A stretch of DNA of 64,000 nucleotides from Ornithodoros turicata (GCF_037126465.1 NC_088201.1:227422016-227486015), one strand, 5' to 3'. Positions 44,560-57,452 are shown, counted from the first letter of the stretch. The notes: generated by a model not told the origin, from the letters alone. Made by a program: numbers and translations.

Positions 44560-44712
44560 GGATTCAAAGATTCAAACCAGGCTGATGACGATGGTAAGCT
44601 TTTCCTTTTTTTGTTTTTTGAAGGGCACAAGTTGCTGAAGAACTTCCGCGGGTGACATTAAATCTGGTGTGTCATCATGTGCTGAGATTTCGGTGCACGT
44701 TAAAAAAATAAC
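44560..44712 (+). repeat. tRNA-derived SINE, second copy
   Basis: gattcaaaccaggctgatgacgatggtaagctttt...gggcacaagttgctgaagaacttccgcgggtgacattaaatctggtgtgtcat...gtgctgagatttcggtgcacgttaaaaaaa. The tail matches that of the copy at 44190, and the head is 5' truncated. It ends in an A-run. Confidence 0.65.
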
Positions 44713-44890
44713 ATATGGGCGACGTTAATCCACAGACGCGACCGTTTTGGTGTCGCTCGCGATCGCACATGTCTGGCGATAAAAAAATTCCGAACTATGA
44801 TTATGATTATTATTACTTACCTTCACAATGGGACAGTTGGCCTCAGTGAAACGGGAAGGTGCTTACATTAACATATAAACTACGTGTTTT

Positions 44891-45258
44891 CTACACTGCA
44901 CGTAAGCAATGTCGTTGTAAGGTAGACAATGTTTTCCTTCTACAGGTGGTCGTGAAAGAAGACGTTGGTGGATGGTTAATTGTACGGATACCGATAGACT
45001 CCGTGGTAAAACAGATAGGCAGCCCGTTATACGGGGAAGCAAGTAGGTCGTCATAGGAGGTGGTGATCTCATTAGTGCACTGTGCATTGATGAATATAAA
45101 TGATGGCGTGTAATCTTGCGTCGGAGTGCCAACATGAAAGGAAGGCTGCTGAATAGTCGCATGGTTTTCATAAAAACTCAGGGCAAAAGATGTTTGCCGC
45201 AGGATGCCCTCTGTCCCAGTCGCAGAGCCCACTGTTACCCTTGCATGATGCCCCTGAA
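44891..45258 (-). CDS. Possible minus-strand exon
   Basis: A minus-strand frame follows a strong acceptor-like tract (CTATGCTCTGCTCTCCGTTCAG, ending at 45259) and stays open for about 120 codons, with FYENHATIQQPSFHVGTPTQ and INAQCTNEITTSYDDLLASP. The text looks protein-like, but no family or matching donor was identified. It is head-to-head with the secreted-protein gene. Confidence 0.3.
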
Positions 45259-45372
45259 CGGAGAGCAGAGCATAGACGGTTAGGGCGAAGACGCAAACAC
45301 GGCTCGCAGTTACAACAACTAAGAAGTCAGAACAATATCTCTGAATAATGACTAGCTCCGAGAGTGTTGAAG

Positions 45373-48300
45373 ATGGCCATCTTAGTTGCTGTTTTGGGAC
45401 AGCTCTTTTCCCATAGCTTAGCTACTGTGCCTGTACCGAAATTTCTGGAAGGTAATTTGTTTATTTACAGGGACGACTTGAATAAAAGCCTATGCCACAC
45501 AACGGCAGACACGCAAACGGCGCCTATATTTTCAGGAGCAGTGGGATTCGACGTAGATAAATTCTGTGAGGCGAAGGCTGCCCTGCAAGGAAAAAAAGCT
45601 GTAAGTACCACGGCGGGAAAAATGATGTATTTCGCATTTTCGTATTGTTTAAGTTATGGAAATGTAGACTAGGTCGTAGTGCTGCGAAGTAATACGGCAT
45701 TGTTTTTTTTTTTCGATTGTTCGAATTATTCTTCTTTTTTCTGTGAAAATACTTTGTTTTGAATTTTGAACGTATTTTGCCAACGTCAACTATAAGATGC
45801 TTCTTCGTAGACATAGTAGCAGATTTCCCCTCAGTTTTAGACAATCGCATCGGTGTGTAAACATCGCAAAATGTGTAATAATGCGGGGTCGTCATCGCAT
45901 CTTCTAAAGTGGTCAATAGTAGGAGACCTCATATAGAAAACTGAGCGTTTAGTGCGAGATTATCGGATGAATGTTGAGAGATGAGATGATCACATGCATT
46001 TGATTTCAGGCTTGATCCGGAGCACGCAACTGGTGTGAGGCGCTGCGTGAAGTCCTGGCGCTAGCGTGAAGTAAACTAAAAATAAAACGCTATAGATCAG
46101 TCCAAACCATGGGCCCGGTGAAAATTCATCAAATGCTGTTGTTTCTGAAACTTTATTGCAAATGCACATGGGTGCCATTTTTATGTTGTATGGGTAACAA
46201 TAGTATCATGAGTGATGAATACACGTCTCGTCTGTCACCGTTCTAGGGCAGAGGCTCCACAGTGACCGAATCGTGCACCACGTCGTGTGGGTTTCCGGAC
46301 TACGCGTATCAAATCCTCTTCCTTGGTTCATGCAAGGCGCCGCAGACAGTGAGTACACAGTGCAGAATCAACACTAATTAGTTGGATAAAGCCTGCTCAC
46401 ACGTGGACGTGGCGTAACAACTAATAGTCAGCCAATCATAATAGTGTTTTCCACGGCAGTAGCCAATCCCGGTCGAAGATCTACGTCCACTGTTCTTTGC
46501 TAATTGGAATATGGATGTGCTGTGTACGGTTCAGCACGGCCATCAACACTTAAAATTCTGGATCCAGTACACCTTCAAGGACAACATTTAGTTCTTGGAT
46601 CTTTCAGAACTTCGCCAATACAAGGTCTATACATAGAACCAAATCAGTGGTCTTTAGAGCAAGGCAGGTTTTACCTGACTGCTTCATATGCAATCAGGGT
46701 TTACCCTCAGAACCCAACATATCAATGTGTGAAAGCTACACAATTCAAACAGAATTTCTTGAACAGGCATTCAGCTGTGCCTTCTTGTAGCGTTCGAATG
46801 TCATAAGCAGTTGATCACTATGGCTTTCCAGAGTACAACTTCAACTTCGAGTTCAATAGAAACTTCATGTCACTGCACTCGGCGCTTTAGCTCGGCAATG
46901 AAAGATGTTTTTGTAGAGATAACAGAGTTTTTAATGGATCTGCGATTTTAATTACTAACCCAGCACTTAGCACTGTTTTAGTAAGCATAAAAATTTTACC
47001 TAGGTAAAGGTTACAGTAGTATTTGGCGCATTATGGGCTTAGTAACTAATGCGCCAGAAAAAAAACCGAATCAAATCAAACCTTTCAGCTGTCATAGCCA
47101 CGGAGATGAACCAGTGCCGTCTGCGAGCAGTACAGGCGTACTACACGGGAAAACTTTAAAATAAAGCTCAAAACTGTCCCATATGTTTCTCGTGACTAAT
47201 TTTGTGGAATGTGTGCTACTTTTTATCGACGGATTCGTGTCTACAGGCCCCAAGCTAGTTGCAATCATTTCAGAGTTCGTAACAGGGCGCACCGCAATCA
47301 GACGAAGTCAGGTTATGTGTCCACGTAGAGAAGGAGGGAGAGAAGGTAATAAGCATACCTTCTGTATCGAGGTGGCGTTGGCAGAGGCCGCAATAATGTG
47401 AAAATGTTGGAAGAGCGCGATACAGCGTAACCGACGCGGATTGTTTCCCCGTGCCAGTGTTATATGGCGTCTAGTTCCGCTGCACCGTTGTCGTTATTAG
47501 CGATGCGACGCCTTTGCACCATGGGCGGAACACGGGGATTACATATGATCAGTGTTGTCCTGATGGGGCATAACAGCCGTGCCGTTCGTACGAACACGCT
47601 GCTGTCTTTTGGCTGTTGCCCTGTCAAAATTTCAGAAGGCTTTTAGAAAAACAAGTCACAAAACAAAGTTATTTTATGTGCCGTTAAACACACCAGAGAA
47701 TGACGTTGGGACGGATTGCACACTTGCAATACAGGGCGATATTAGCGACACTCCCCCGTTAACGGCTCAAGCTTGGCAATATGGGGCCCCTATTGCCAAG
47801 TTTAATCCAATACGGGGAAACTCCTGGCAAAACCTGGTGATGTGCTGAGAACCGTTCTAGGCCATGTCGAACAGTGTCAGAACGCTTTTTCAGTACAGTC
47901 CGGTACACACAATACATCGACGCTGTGCCAGAATATTTTCGAGGAATAACTACATAGCCCAATTTAAGGAGGGTACATTTGCTCCTATGTGAACCCAATA
48001 CGAAGTTTTACATTAAACGGGATGGTAGGGTGTAAATATGTAGCACGAATACGGAAGCTTACTGTGTGAGATATCACGGCCATGGCCACGGCAGACATCT
48101 CCGTCAGTGAGACTTCTACGGATGACGTGTCGTCATGCAGCGTAGGGTGACGTAGCGTCCTAAAGAGAACAAATGCGATGGTCGATTCCCTATCTCTTCT
48201 CACATCAGGGGTTGGTGCCGAACTTTGTATGATTATGTATCCATCAAACTATGGGGCACAGAAAATGTTATTCTGTAAAACAGAAAACATTTTCCTTGGT

Positions 48301-49480
48301 ATCCTTGAGTGTGCTATGAACTGATCCAAATGGACGAGAGCGTCATAAAACTGATTAACATTTCGTTGCCTTTCAGTCCGCATGCTTCGACGACGACTAT
48401 GAGGTACGTGCACTTTTATTTTCTAATTGGACAACCAACTTTATTAGGTACGCCATGACCAGATGGATGGACAGAAAGCACCACAATCTTTCGTGAAAAC
48501 TGGCTGCACCATTCGGCATTTCGTCAAACACTCTTCAATGCTGTATGGTGGCACTATAGGACATTGATGCCACAATATTAAATGAAGTGCCAAAGACAAC
48601 CCAAATGACGCACGCTTAGACACAGACAGACACTACGCTGACACCTAGCTTCTTGATGTCTAGAGAGAAGTGCTTGTTTCATCTCCGGTGACGCAGCTTG
48701 CAGCTCGTGCACGCGTTTCAAGCGTCTGAAAAACGTCATCCCTTCCAGAGCTCGCTCTGTCCTTCAATTTCATTCGACTAGTATACCTTCAAAACATATC
48801 TACATATAGAGGTGATGAATATGTAACACAACCCTCAGGATAGCCTAAAATGTCTTGCACTCGTGCGCTACCACGCTCCTGGCTCTGTTATAAGTGGTTG
48901 TGCTACGATAAATGGCAAGTACTCGTATAATTCGAGCCCTGACTTCCACCTGTTTTGGATCAAGCCTCCAGGACGACAGGGCACTTCAACATCAAGAGAG
49001 TCACCACGTCGATAGTCACCACGTAGTTGATACTGAGACTGAGTTACTGAGTTGACTGAGACCAAGCTGATAGGATGATCTCACAATCACAACTCAGCAA
49101 GCAGACGATTCATGGACAGAACGCCGTTCTTTCCATCACCCCATCCAAGATACCTGGCACCTGTGAAACTAAACAGTAAATACATGAAACAAGTACATTG
49201 ATGGACAATTTGTATGCGTGCGTGTGACCGCTGGCAGTTTCTAAAACAAGTGAACTACGTATGCACTATTTACACACGAAATTTCTGCTACGAAATTCTG
49301 CTATCTCAGGGAACGGGTTCACTGCAGAAATCGAAGTACGAATAATTAATGCATAATTAATGCGGCCGAATGCGCGTATTCTCTTTTGTGTGTTTTTTTT
49401 TTCGTTTATAGCGGACACACCGTCCACCCACTACCACTACGCAGCGCTATCCACGTCTACCCAGACCTATCCGCCCCTAA
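45373..49480 (+). CDS. Small secreted protein gene, four exons
   Basis: Coding exons are 45373-45600, 46247-46348, 48377-48403 and 49412-49480, separated by GT-AG introns (donors GTAAGT, GTGAGT, GTACGT; acceptors TTCTAG, TTTCAG, TTATAG). Every intron is phase 0, and the frame stays open to a TAA, giving about 141 residues. It starts MAILVAVLGQLFSHSLA, a signal peptide. The mature part has six Cys (KSLCH, KFCEA, TESCTTSCG, GSCKA, ACFDD), then an acidic DDDYE and a basic Pro/Thr/Arg-rich tail (RTHRPPTTTTQRYPRLPRPI). AATAAA follows at 49748-49753. The form recalls small salivary secreted proteins of ticks, including those with basic tails, but I cannot assign a family. Probably the only intact host gene here. 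Confidence 0.7.
46504..47083 (+). mobile_element. LINE 3' end within intron 2
   Basis: The frame 46504-46803 reads YGCAVYGSARPSTLKILDPV then HLQGQHLVLGSFRTSPIQGL and ends PSCSVRMS. This is the post-RT segment of Jockey-like LINEs ('YGC.VYGSAR.S.LK.LD..H..GLRL..GAFRTSP'). The 3' UTR ends in gcgccagaaaaaaaaccgaatcaaatcaaa near 47083. It lies inside the second intron of the secreted-protein gene, same strand, and is 5' truncated. Confidence 0.85.
47720..47945 (+). repeat. Dispersed repeat, copy 1
   Basis: ggcaatatggggcccctattgccaagtttaatccaatacggggaaactcctggcaa...gctgagaac...cagtacagtccggt shares its layout and much sequence with 59480-59680. It is a non-coding dispersed repeat of unknown class. 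Confidence 0.6.
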
Positions 49481-49539
49481 GAATCACTATCAGTAAGTGC
49501 AAAGCCACAAAAAAGGCGGCAGCCTTCTCTCCCCCCCCC

Positions 49540-49556
49540 CCCCCCCGCTCTCGGCC
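49540..49556 (+). repeat. Poly-C tract
   Basis: A run of about 16 cytosines in the 3' UTR of the secreted-protein gene. A similar C-run lies near 31567-31582. Confidence 0.9.
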
Positions 49557-49747
49557 GCGCTAGCGTAGAGAGGTATTCCATCTACCATTGTGCTTGCACG
49601 GCATGCGGGTATTGCATAAGGAAGGTAGCGTAAAGGTTTTTCTCCGGCCCTTCACACATCAATCAGACTGTGTCACGGTTTCCGAACTCGGGAATTGTAA
49701 TGCTAAAGCATAAAAGATATTCTACTTTGTGTGGTGTTGACAGACAG

Positions 49748-49753
49748 AATAAA
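49748..49753 (+). terminator. Poly(A) signal of the secreted-protein gene
   Basis: AATAAA about 270 bases after the TAA stop; the first canonical signal downstream. Confidence 0.6.
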
Positions 49754-50479
49754 TTAATTAGCATAGTAAGTGCGAATTTAGGGGTAGTTCCTTCGTAAGT
49801 CCTTCTTGATTCGCACTCAGTATTTCAATTTGTCTATTCTAACCTTGTTATTTTATCACTCTGTTTATAAGTTATATATATCCGAATCTCTAACTTTGCT
49901 AATCCCTTTTTAGTACTCGAAATCAGTCCCAAACTTTCGACCACCTTAGCAACAGCAAAGTCGTAGGACATCCACGGTTCTCGGTTCTACGTTTGTGGCT
50001 GTAAGCAGGTCTGTCTCCAATCCACGTAGCACCTATGTCGTGTTACTTTCCGTTGGGGAGCCGAGTGGCGCGAGGAAATTTATCGCATTAAGTTGTCAGT
50101 TGCAACGCATTCGCAAAATCAACAAGCACAATTACCTGAAGCTCTCCTAGGACATACTAAACACTGACAGAGAGGACGAAGTGGGGAAGAAAACTAACAA
50201 AACAAAAAAAAAGAAAAGAAAACAATCTAGCTCTGACTGCTTAGGATTGCTACGGTTGCCAGCCTTGCAGGAAACAACGATATTCCACGCTCCACTTTTC
50301 GCGGTACCCTTGCATTAAAGATTCACTGCTGGTTTGAGTCACCTGTTGTCTTCGTATTCTTTGTTGTTCAAATTCAACGAAATTTACATCTTTCATTAAC
50401 ATCCCTGGAACATCTCTACCTGGTCACGAACGTTCTGAATATCCGGATATCCTTGTGATCCCACACGGTTGAAAGAAAG

Positions 50480-50697
50480 GTATACTTTAACTCCTTTCCT
50501 TGCCGCATATATCACTCCCTTTTGGATAGTACAATTACTCTCAATAAGGGAGTCTCCTCACAACCTGTAGGAAGTGGGGATACGGTCTAACCCCTTATTG
50601 GAGAGTAATTTACTCTCCGGCAGGCAGTAAGGGAGTAACTCCTTTGTTGGGAGTAATTGTACTCTCCAAAAGGCAAGAAAGAGGAATTAAAGTACAC
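50480..50697. mobile_element. MITE (about 218 bp)
   Basis: GTATACTTTAACTCCTTTCCTTGCC at the left pairs with the complement of ggcaagaaagaggaattaaagtacac at the right. Inner gagagtaattgtactctcc-type motifs are also inverted. No coding capacity. Confidence 0.7.
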
Positions 50698-50699
50698 AA

Positions 50700-53600
50700 T
50701 TTTTTGCAGTAAACAACACATGCCTCAGGTACGCCTCCAGAATATGCATGCTTGCATTCCGATGTATAAGGCGCACTTCATATATCCTGGGGAAGTTCCT
50801 GGCCTATCCAAGAGGCCAGGATATAATCACTGATTGAACGTCGCTCGAATGTCACCGGGATGTCGTTAATTTTACTGAGTAGTATTTCGATGGCGCTGGG
50901 AGCAAGCAAAAATACCTTACCCAAATATCAGAAGACCCAGGTTCGATTTCTGGCGTCAGCGCCTTTTACCTAGTCTGAGCTTCCGATATAGCGTGACTAA
51001 ATAGTATTCGCGTGTTGCTCGCTTTGCAAATAATTTACGTAGCATTCGTAAAGGTCAGCTACGCAGATTTCCCGATGTGTTGAAACGATTGTGATATTCA
51101 GAACGAGCACATCCGACTGCCCCCGAAACGCACCTTCGTTTCTCAATTTTGTCTTCCTCTTACGAAAACTAATTCATGAAAGAAACCAAAACAAGCCATG
51201 GGCGCAGCCATTTTTCTGACGTAGATGGGATAAACCTGCTCCATCTACGTAGATAAAGAATCGTTCTTCTGATTGGATGAAAGCGGAGGCTTTATCTGAC
51301 TTCCCTGGCGTCTTCTCCCGTTTGCGAAGAAATCCAGTTATGGCCGCAGGCTACGATGAGCGTTTCGTTCGAGGTAATCCCTAGAACTATTGAACGATGG
51401 AAACAACAACCGCGAACTCACCTTAACAACATTTTTGGCGTGAAATTGTGATTGTGAGCTCGAGAACATCGCAGTTCAACCGTTCAGCTGCCATTCACGT
51501 CAACCCGTCTGCTGCTTTTACTAAAAGTGCAGGAATGGGAGCGATTGAGCAACAACGTGAGACTTGATCGTTTGAGCATATACCTGCAGAGGACTGGTCT
51601 TCAAAGAAAGACGACCGTATTACTGCCCATGCACATCGCGCCATTGCCAGGCTTCTTACACGAGATACATATATTGTGCAGCATCATAACGCGACTGCAA
51701 TGAACGTATGAACGTATCGTGACCCATTCGTTGAACCATTCGTCGGTTATATGAAAGTGCTCATTAGAGTTGCCCCGCACAAAAAAGTGTTGGATGTAGT
51801 TTTGTAGTGTGCTTATCTCGTAGAGCCCACCGCGGCATGTAGATCGAGAGCCCTGATACGTATTTTTTGCATGTTTACTTGAGTGTGCGCATTGTTCTAT
51901 ACTACACAGGCCATATTTCATTCATAATAGTTTCGCAAATAACCACGTACGGATATTGCTTTTGAGTTAGGCATAGTGTATTCAGATCAGGGTATGTGTA
52001 TCCTGTTTGCTGGGCCCAACAGATGTTATTAAGGGTAGTGCAACATTTCCCACTTCTTGAACCATGCTAACATTGCCAGAATAAGGAACATTACACTGTG
52101 CTGTGTATGCCACACTCAGTTGTCTCGCGACGTAAACCACTGGGTACTACACATGTTCAACGAGACAGCACTTCCCATATACTGTTTTTTTAAACATGTG
52201 CTTAAAATTGCACAACCGCCACTCAAGTAACTTTGCCACCAAATTAGTCAGTGACAAAAGGTATATGTACTTTATCACAAATGTAATAACCTTGGTGGAA
52301 ATGGTTGGTGGTATCCTCTGCCTCGTACGGTGCACTTCATAGCAAAATACACAAGGGTCCAAATGTTTTCCTTGTCCACAAATGCCCTGTCAAAGGTGGA
52401 AGACCCTTATCAAAATGGGGAAGCGGGCTTGCTTGTCCAGAGAAACAAATATGAAACTGCAGCGCTCAACGTAAAGAACTGAATGCTCAGCAACTAAGGC
52501 TGGTGATGCTGAAGACCTAATCTTTCTAGGTTAAAAGGAACAAAGGAGAAAAGACCACTGCAGCGTATTAATACTGTTTCAAAAGTATCATACCACAAAA
52601 TTTGTGAGCGTCAGTTGGTGTATTTAGTTATGTTGGTCACCTCCTGCATCAATTTTTAAGATTCAAATGCGTTGCTACCAACCAAGACCTAAGCCTGACC
52701 TATGATCTAATAATAATAATAGTATCTATCTATGACCTATATGGACCTTCAACACTAGTTTGGTCTAGGTTTCACACGTGGCTTCTAGTGAAATTCGAAG
52801 CTGCTCTGTAGAGCTGACAGGAGACTTTTTTAGGAAACTTTAGATAATTTTTTATTTATACATTCCAAAGAACATGTAAAAAACAATGTGCTGTACCAAC
52901 TGTATTCAATGAAATACAAATATACTTTGTTCTAGCTATGTGCATGTTAGCAGATTACAGGTGACTGATGACACGCAATGAGCGTCAAGGGTGAGAACAC
53001 AAGAATACTACCACTGCAGGCAATGTCCTGAAATTCTATGTCACAATTTGTCGGAAAGCAATGACAGGACGCACAGTCTAAGGATCATATTGAGCTCCTT
53101 CCATTATTCTTTTTATTGACAGCATGTTGGCTGCCATCCAGTTCATGAAAGTGACCTTTATCGTTGAAAGAACGGTTCAACCGCAAGCGAGCTGGTGATA
53201 GTGTCCATGATGGCGAGACCTGAAGAGGAGATACAAGAAGGCACATACACACACTATGTCGAGACATTGTGTATGTATCTTCCTATCCCTCGTCTCAGGG
53301 TTTTTCGCGATGGACCTTCATAATGTTTCCTTCGGCAAACTTTACATATTTTTATATAGAATTGTGAAGGTACAGCCAGGCGCTGTTAGCAAATCACACA
53401 GTACTTTTCTTGAATCAAGAATCCATAGAAGGTGAACAGTCATCTTCAGCATTGCACACATCTGTGGGACATGTCAATCACTTTGGAATGTCACAGACAT
53501 GTCATGGAGGCCACATGATTAGTGGTGTTGAACAGACAACTATTTGTCATATTTTAGGCATATAAAGCACCTCCATGTTGAGACAGATGTATCTCTACAT

Positions 53601-54240
53601 ACTTTGCCATGACACAAATATATGAAGCAACAAATGTACCCTCTACTTTATTATGGTTATTAGTCAACACTGCCAAGAATGTGGGAACACAGTCTTGTAC
53701 CACCTGCACTCTTCAAAATGACCTTCACACACGACACATTGTGGGTCAACAATACTACAGAATGATGTCTTCTCTCTTCCCATTAGCTGAAAACATTTTT
53801 CTACAGCCTTGCATGAGGGGAAGTTAGTACAAGAAACGCAGACGTTCCTTTTTGAGCAAATCAGTATTCAGAGCGTTACCATACTGTGGTAAGCCTGCAG
53901 TGCATTGCACCAGGTACCACTAAGGGCCTTAAATTGAAGAAGGGGGACATTTCTCACAGCTGTGTTTGCTGCCATTTTTTGTTGCCGTCATCTCTTGTAA
54001 CTCGGACACCTCTATAAGTAGGAGACGCTTCGGCTGCACCGTGGTTGTCCAACATAGGAAGGTTTCACTGTATTTATGTCACGTGTCATGTGACCAGAAA
54101 CAATATGTGGTTTCGCTCATGCTGCACAGCACAGGCGAATTGAGCTGCATGTGAGGATAACAACATGAAACCCGAGGTGCGGAGGAAAAGGCATGACTTT
54201 ACGGTCTGTGTCAGTTGTTTCATGTTGTAATTGCGTACCA
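50700..54240. other. No recognisable gene
   Basis: About 3.5 kb without supportable genes. A weak tRNA-like stretch (ggcgctgggagcaagc...ccaggttcgatttctgg) at 50890-50965 has a box B and may be an old SINE. A taataataataatag run is near 52708. Confidence 0.4.
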
Positions 54241-54251
54241 GCTAGCCTGTA

Positions 54252-54475
54252 CAGCTTGGGACAAAAGTTCAGTTCACGGAACACGGCATATTTCTGGCGT
54301 ATTTCTTCATCGGGACCTCCCCCTTCTAGATATTACGAAGAGATCGAATAAAAACAGGTGACCGGATATTCTGTCCGTCCCTCAGTTTGTGTGTCCACTC
54401 CTGTTTGCCACTAGGGTGTCACCCAAATAGAGAAATGTAACACTCGGGTGTTCCGTAAACTTTTGTCCCAAGCTG
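54252..54475. mobile_element. Tc1/mariner-type MITE (224 bp)
   Basis: CAGCTTGGGACAAAAGTTCA at the left and the complement of CAGCTTGGGACAAAAGTTTA at the right, flanked by TA at 54250-54251 and 54476-54477. Subterminal cggaacac is also inverted. An AATAAA lies inside. Confidence 0.85.
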
Positions 54476-54692
54476 TACCTGAGAATAGGTTTGATGCATT
54501 GTACACACACCGTAGACATGCTATAAAAACTAGTACGCAGACTTGGACAAAGTATAGCCAGTAGCTTTATATCTGAAGAGCGTGATGAAACCAAAAAGGG
54601 GGAAAACAGAATGTGATATCGCGTGCGCGTTCGCTATCACAGTGATGATGACGATGTAGATGTCGACCCCTCTTGAAATATTCAACATTCCG

Positions 54693-55261
54693 CGGCCACC
54701 AATGGACGACTCAGTTGTCGACCTTGCTCGGTGCTTCCAAGTGGTAGAGGTTCCTCGTTGCTATTCCTTTGATGCGCCCTTTGTAGTCCTGACTGTGCAG
54801 GATCTAACGCCGCCATCGTTTCCTCGGTTTATGGACTCTACTTGCCCCATCTTCCATAGCAGTCGAAGCTTCTTGCTGCCCATCACTTCTATCTCGCCAA
54901 CCTCGAACTCTTTACCACGTCGGGATGATGTCAGATGCGCTGATCGAAGTTCGCCGACGTACTCTTTTCTCCAGGCAAGCCATAGTTCTCGTAACATCTC
55001 CTGTCGGGTCTTCCATACATCAGTGAAATGCGCTATGCCTCCGTTTTCCACTGGCGGAAGTGTTGTCAGCCGTCGGCCTGTTAGAAACAACGCAGGTGAC
55101 AAAGGGGTGGGCTCGTTGAACGCACTGTAAGTGTATGTCAGTGGTCTCGAATTTATGACCGCCTCCACCTCCGTAAGTATAGTCGCCACCTCGTCGAACT
55201 CAAGGAACCTTCTTCCGATCGTTTTCCTGATAGCTTGCTTGATGGAGATCTTGGAGAACAC
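54693..55261 (-). pseudogene. BEL/Pao integrase C-terminus
   Basis: The minus frame 55261 to 54761 has LEFDEVATILTEVEAVINSR and PLTYTYSAFNEPTPLSPALF followed by LTGRRLTTLPP, the hallmark 'L.E.EAV.NSRPLTY...PLTP.HFL.G' block of BEL/Pao integrases. ELWLAWRKEYVGELRSAHLT and WKMGQVESINRGNDGGVRSC then match the attached C-terminal domain (DUF5641 type). A stop near 54760 and a shift follow. The rest of the element is absent on the right, where Penelope sequence begins. Confidence 0.85.
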
Positions 55262-55334
55262 AGAACTTGTCTGTGTTGTCGGATCCTTCTGGATCCGACC
55301 TCCAAGCTCTTCGTCTTCGAGCCCTCTTCACGCT

Positions 55335-56383
55335 GTGTAAACTTGGCCACAGTATTGCCACTGCTCAAGCTGAGTTCTGCTTCCTCGGCGTCCAGCTTCG
55401 GAAGAAACGTTTGGTGTCTCCTATTTGTGGCTCCCTCCGTTCAGCTGACCTTACATGGCATCACAAGAAGAGGCTACTCTCGGCACATCGGTCTGTTGTG
55501 AGTGATTATCTGAATTCGTTGCAATCATCTGCGAACATTCTTTGGACCTTGTTGTTCGGTCCAAGCTTCCACCAGAACTGTCACTATAAGCATTGGCTCT
55601 CCTTGAAGAATGCAGCCTTTTCTTCTAGATTCTCTGTTTTGCGGATCTCCATGCTTCCCTGCCTCATGAGACCCAAACCTAACCATTGCAACATTGTTAA
55701 CCCCAGAAACGTTCCCCTGTCGTCAAGAACATCGAATATTTTGTCTAAAGGACCAAAATTTTGACTTAGGGCCGTCAAAGCTTGATGTTGCCGCTAGCAT
55801 TTTCAAAGTTTCCTCCGCTTTGAATGACCCTGAAAAATCATCTGCCTCTTGTGAGCAAGCTATGAGACGGTTGTCCCAATGCGTTGATTCAAGCTTTCCT
55901 GTAACGAAACGAGGTACCTTGTCCATAACAACCATTTAAAATAAACTTCGGATGAAAGGTTTGTACATATTGCAAACGGACAAATCATCAAAGTTTGCTG
56001 TCCTACCTGTGAGCCTTTTTGAATCTAAAAAGACGGATGCAGTTGTGAAATTGCATAAACCGTTCCCGGGCAAATTGCAGAAATCAAAACTGGCGATTTG
56101 TTCAATGGTCATGGAAAACGATATGAGTGCTATCTGTAAGGCTATACGTTCCGCTTCCCGTTCGACCCTTTCGGTCAAGTTTTTGTTGAAAAATCACAAG
56201 GTTGATATGCCTCTGAGAATTGTCGTAAATGAGAACCTCACTTGGCAAAAAGTTGTATCTTCTTTCATTAAGAACTGTCTCTCCTCAATTTACGAACCTA
56301 GCCCACTTGTCTTGAAAAATTCTGAGAGTCGTCTTGAGGCCCTGGCGTCTTTCATGGTAAAAAACGTCGCGCATTGTCCCTGA
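55335..56383 (+). pseudogene. Penelope-like RT, N-terminal part
   Basis: The frame to 55764 includes GHSIATAQAEFCFLGVQLRK and ADLTWHHKKRLLSAHRSVVS, typical of the Penelope N-terminus, and NVPLSSRTSNILSKGPKF, the conserved 'L....L...E...L.KG..F' lead to the RT. The frame 55952-56383 carries on with LQTDKSSKFAVLPVSLFESK and LSVKFLLKNHKVDMPLRIVV, RT finger blocks. The frames differ, so the gene is broken. Confidence 0.8.
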
Positions 56384-56517
56384 ATATTAAGGATTTGTAT
56401 TATTCTCTCCGAGCTGATACTCTGTTAAACCGTGTGAGATAATTTTTAGAGTGTAGCTTGGTGCGTTTCCAGTCAAAAGAGGGTATTTCTGTCTCGGATT
56501 TTCTCTGAGTTCTAGAA

Positions 56518-56877
56518 TTGTATCTTCAATCAACTGCTATAAGTATTGATGAAGAATTGCTTACCCCAAAGACTGGCATCTGTATTGGTTCTGCTATTGC
56601 AACGGTATTGTCAGAAATTTACCTGCGTACTGTTGATACTGCTGTCATGTCATTTATTTCATCTGTTTCCACTGCCTCTCTTCTTGTAAGAAGGTTTGTC
56701 GATGATTTGTTACTGTTGTTAAACGAAGAGTTCATCATTTCTGACTGCGAACTTGTTATCAAGTCTGTCGCTCCCGAACTAGATTTTCCCGTTGAGTACC
56801 CCATGAATGGCGAGCTACATTTTTTGGGTGTACGACTTTTGTTCAGCCCTTATCTTTGCTGGGATTATTGCAAATTA
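56518..56877 (+). pseudogene. Penelope-like RT palm
   Basis: PKTGICIGSAIATVLSEIYL then SLLVRRFVDDLLLLLNEEF. FVDD is the catalytic box of Penelope-type RT (YxDD class). ELDFPVEYPMNGELHFLGV is the following conserved block. Coding stops where the MITE begins. Confidence 0.9.
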
Positions 56878-57452
56878 CCGTAATTTCACGCGTATAAGCC
56901 GCACCGCAGATAAGCCGCAAGACGCGTTTTTTGGGACGTTTTGAAAATTTTCTGGCAGATAAGCCGCACCCGCAGATAAGCCGCGGACAATACGAGACGA
57001 CTGATTTGTGCGACAAAGGAGACCATAGAGAAGGCCATAAACCCTGTGGTCCATACTCCGGGATCGGCACAGTGTACAACAGAGGAGGTCAGTTCTGGGG
57101 TTCTACCAAGATCGGATTGTGCCCTTGTCGGGTGTTTTTCGTGGACTGATGGGTCAGTGATCTTCCAGAAGACGTGAATCACTGTCACCACTTTCCTTAA
57201 AGCTGCTTGGGGGAATGCACCAGGAAGATCAATCTACTCGAATGTGGACCCGTCACTGTTACGCACTGTTCGTGCATCGGCAGGGCAGTGCTGTTCCAGA
57301 GACACTGTCGTCGCTTTCGTTAAAATCGGCGTATGGGGAAAATGCCAGGAAAAATAGTCATCAGATAAGTCGCACCGGTGGATAAGCCGCGGGGCGCACG
57401 TGAGAAGAAAAAAATCGCGCATAAGCCGCGGCTAATACGCGTGAAAATACGG
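56878..57452. mobile_element. pogo-like MITE inside the Penelope element
   Basis: A 575-bp insertion with TIRs CCGTAATTTCACGCGTATAAGCCGC and the complement of CCGTATTTTCACGCGTATTAGCCGC, flanked by TA (56876-56877, 57453-57454). Subterminal 'agataagccgc' motifs repeat at both ends. No transposase is recognised. Penelope coding resumes after it. Confidence 0.9.

Noticed and set aside
44942..44995. Similarity between gacgttggtggatggttaattgt here and gacgatggtggatggttggttgt near 31680
   Set aside because: Only about 20 bp and low-complexity; could be chance.
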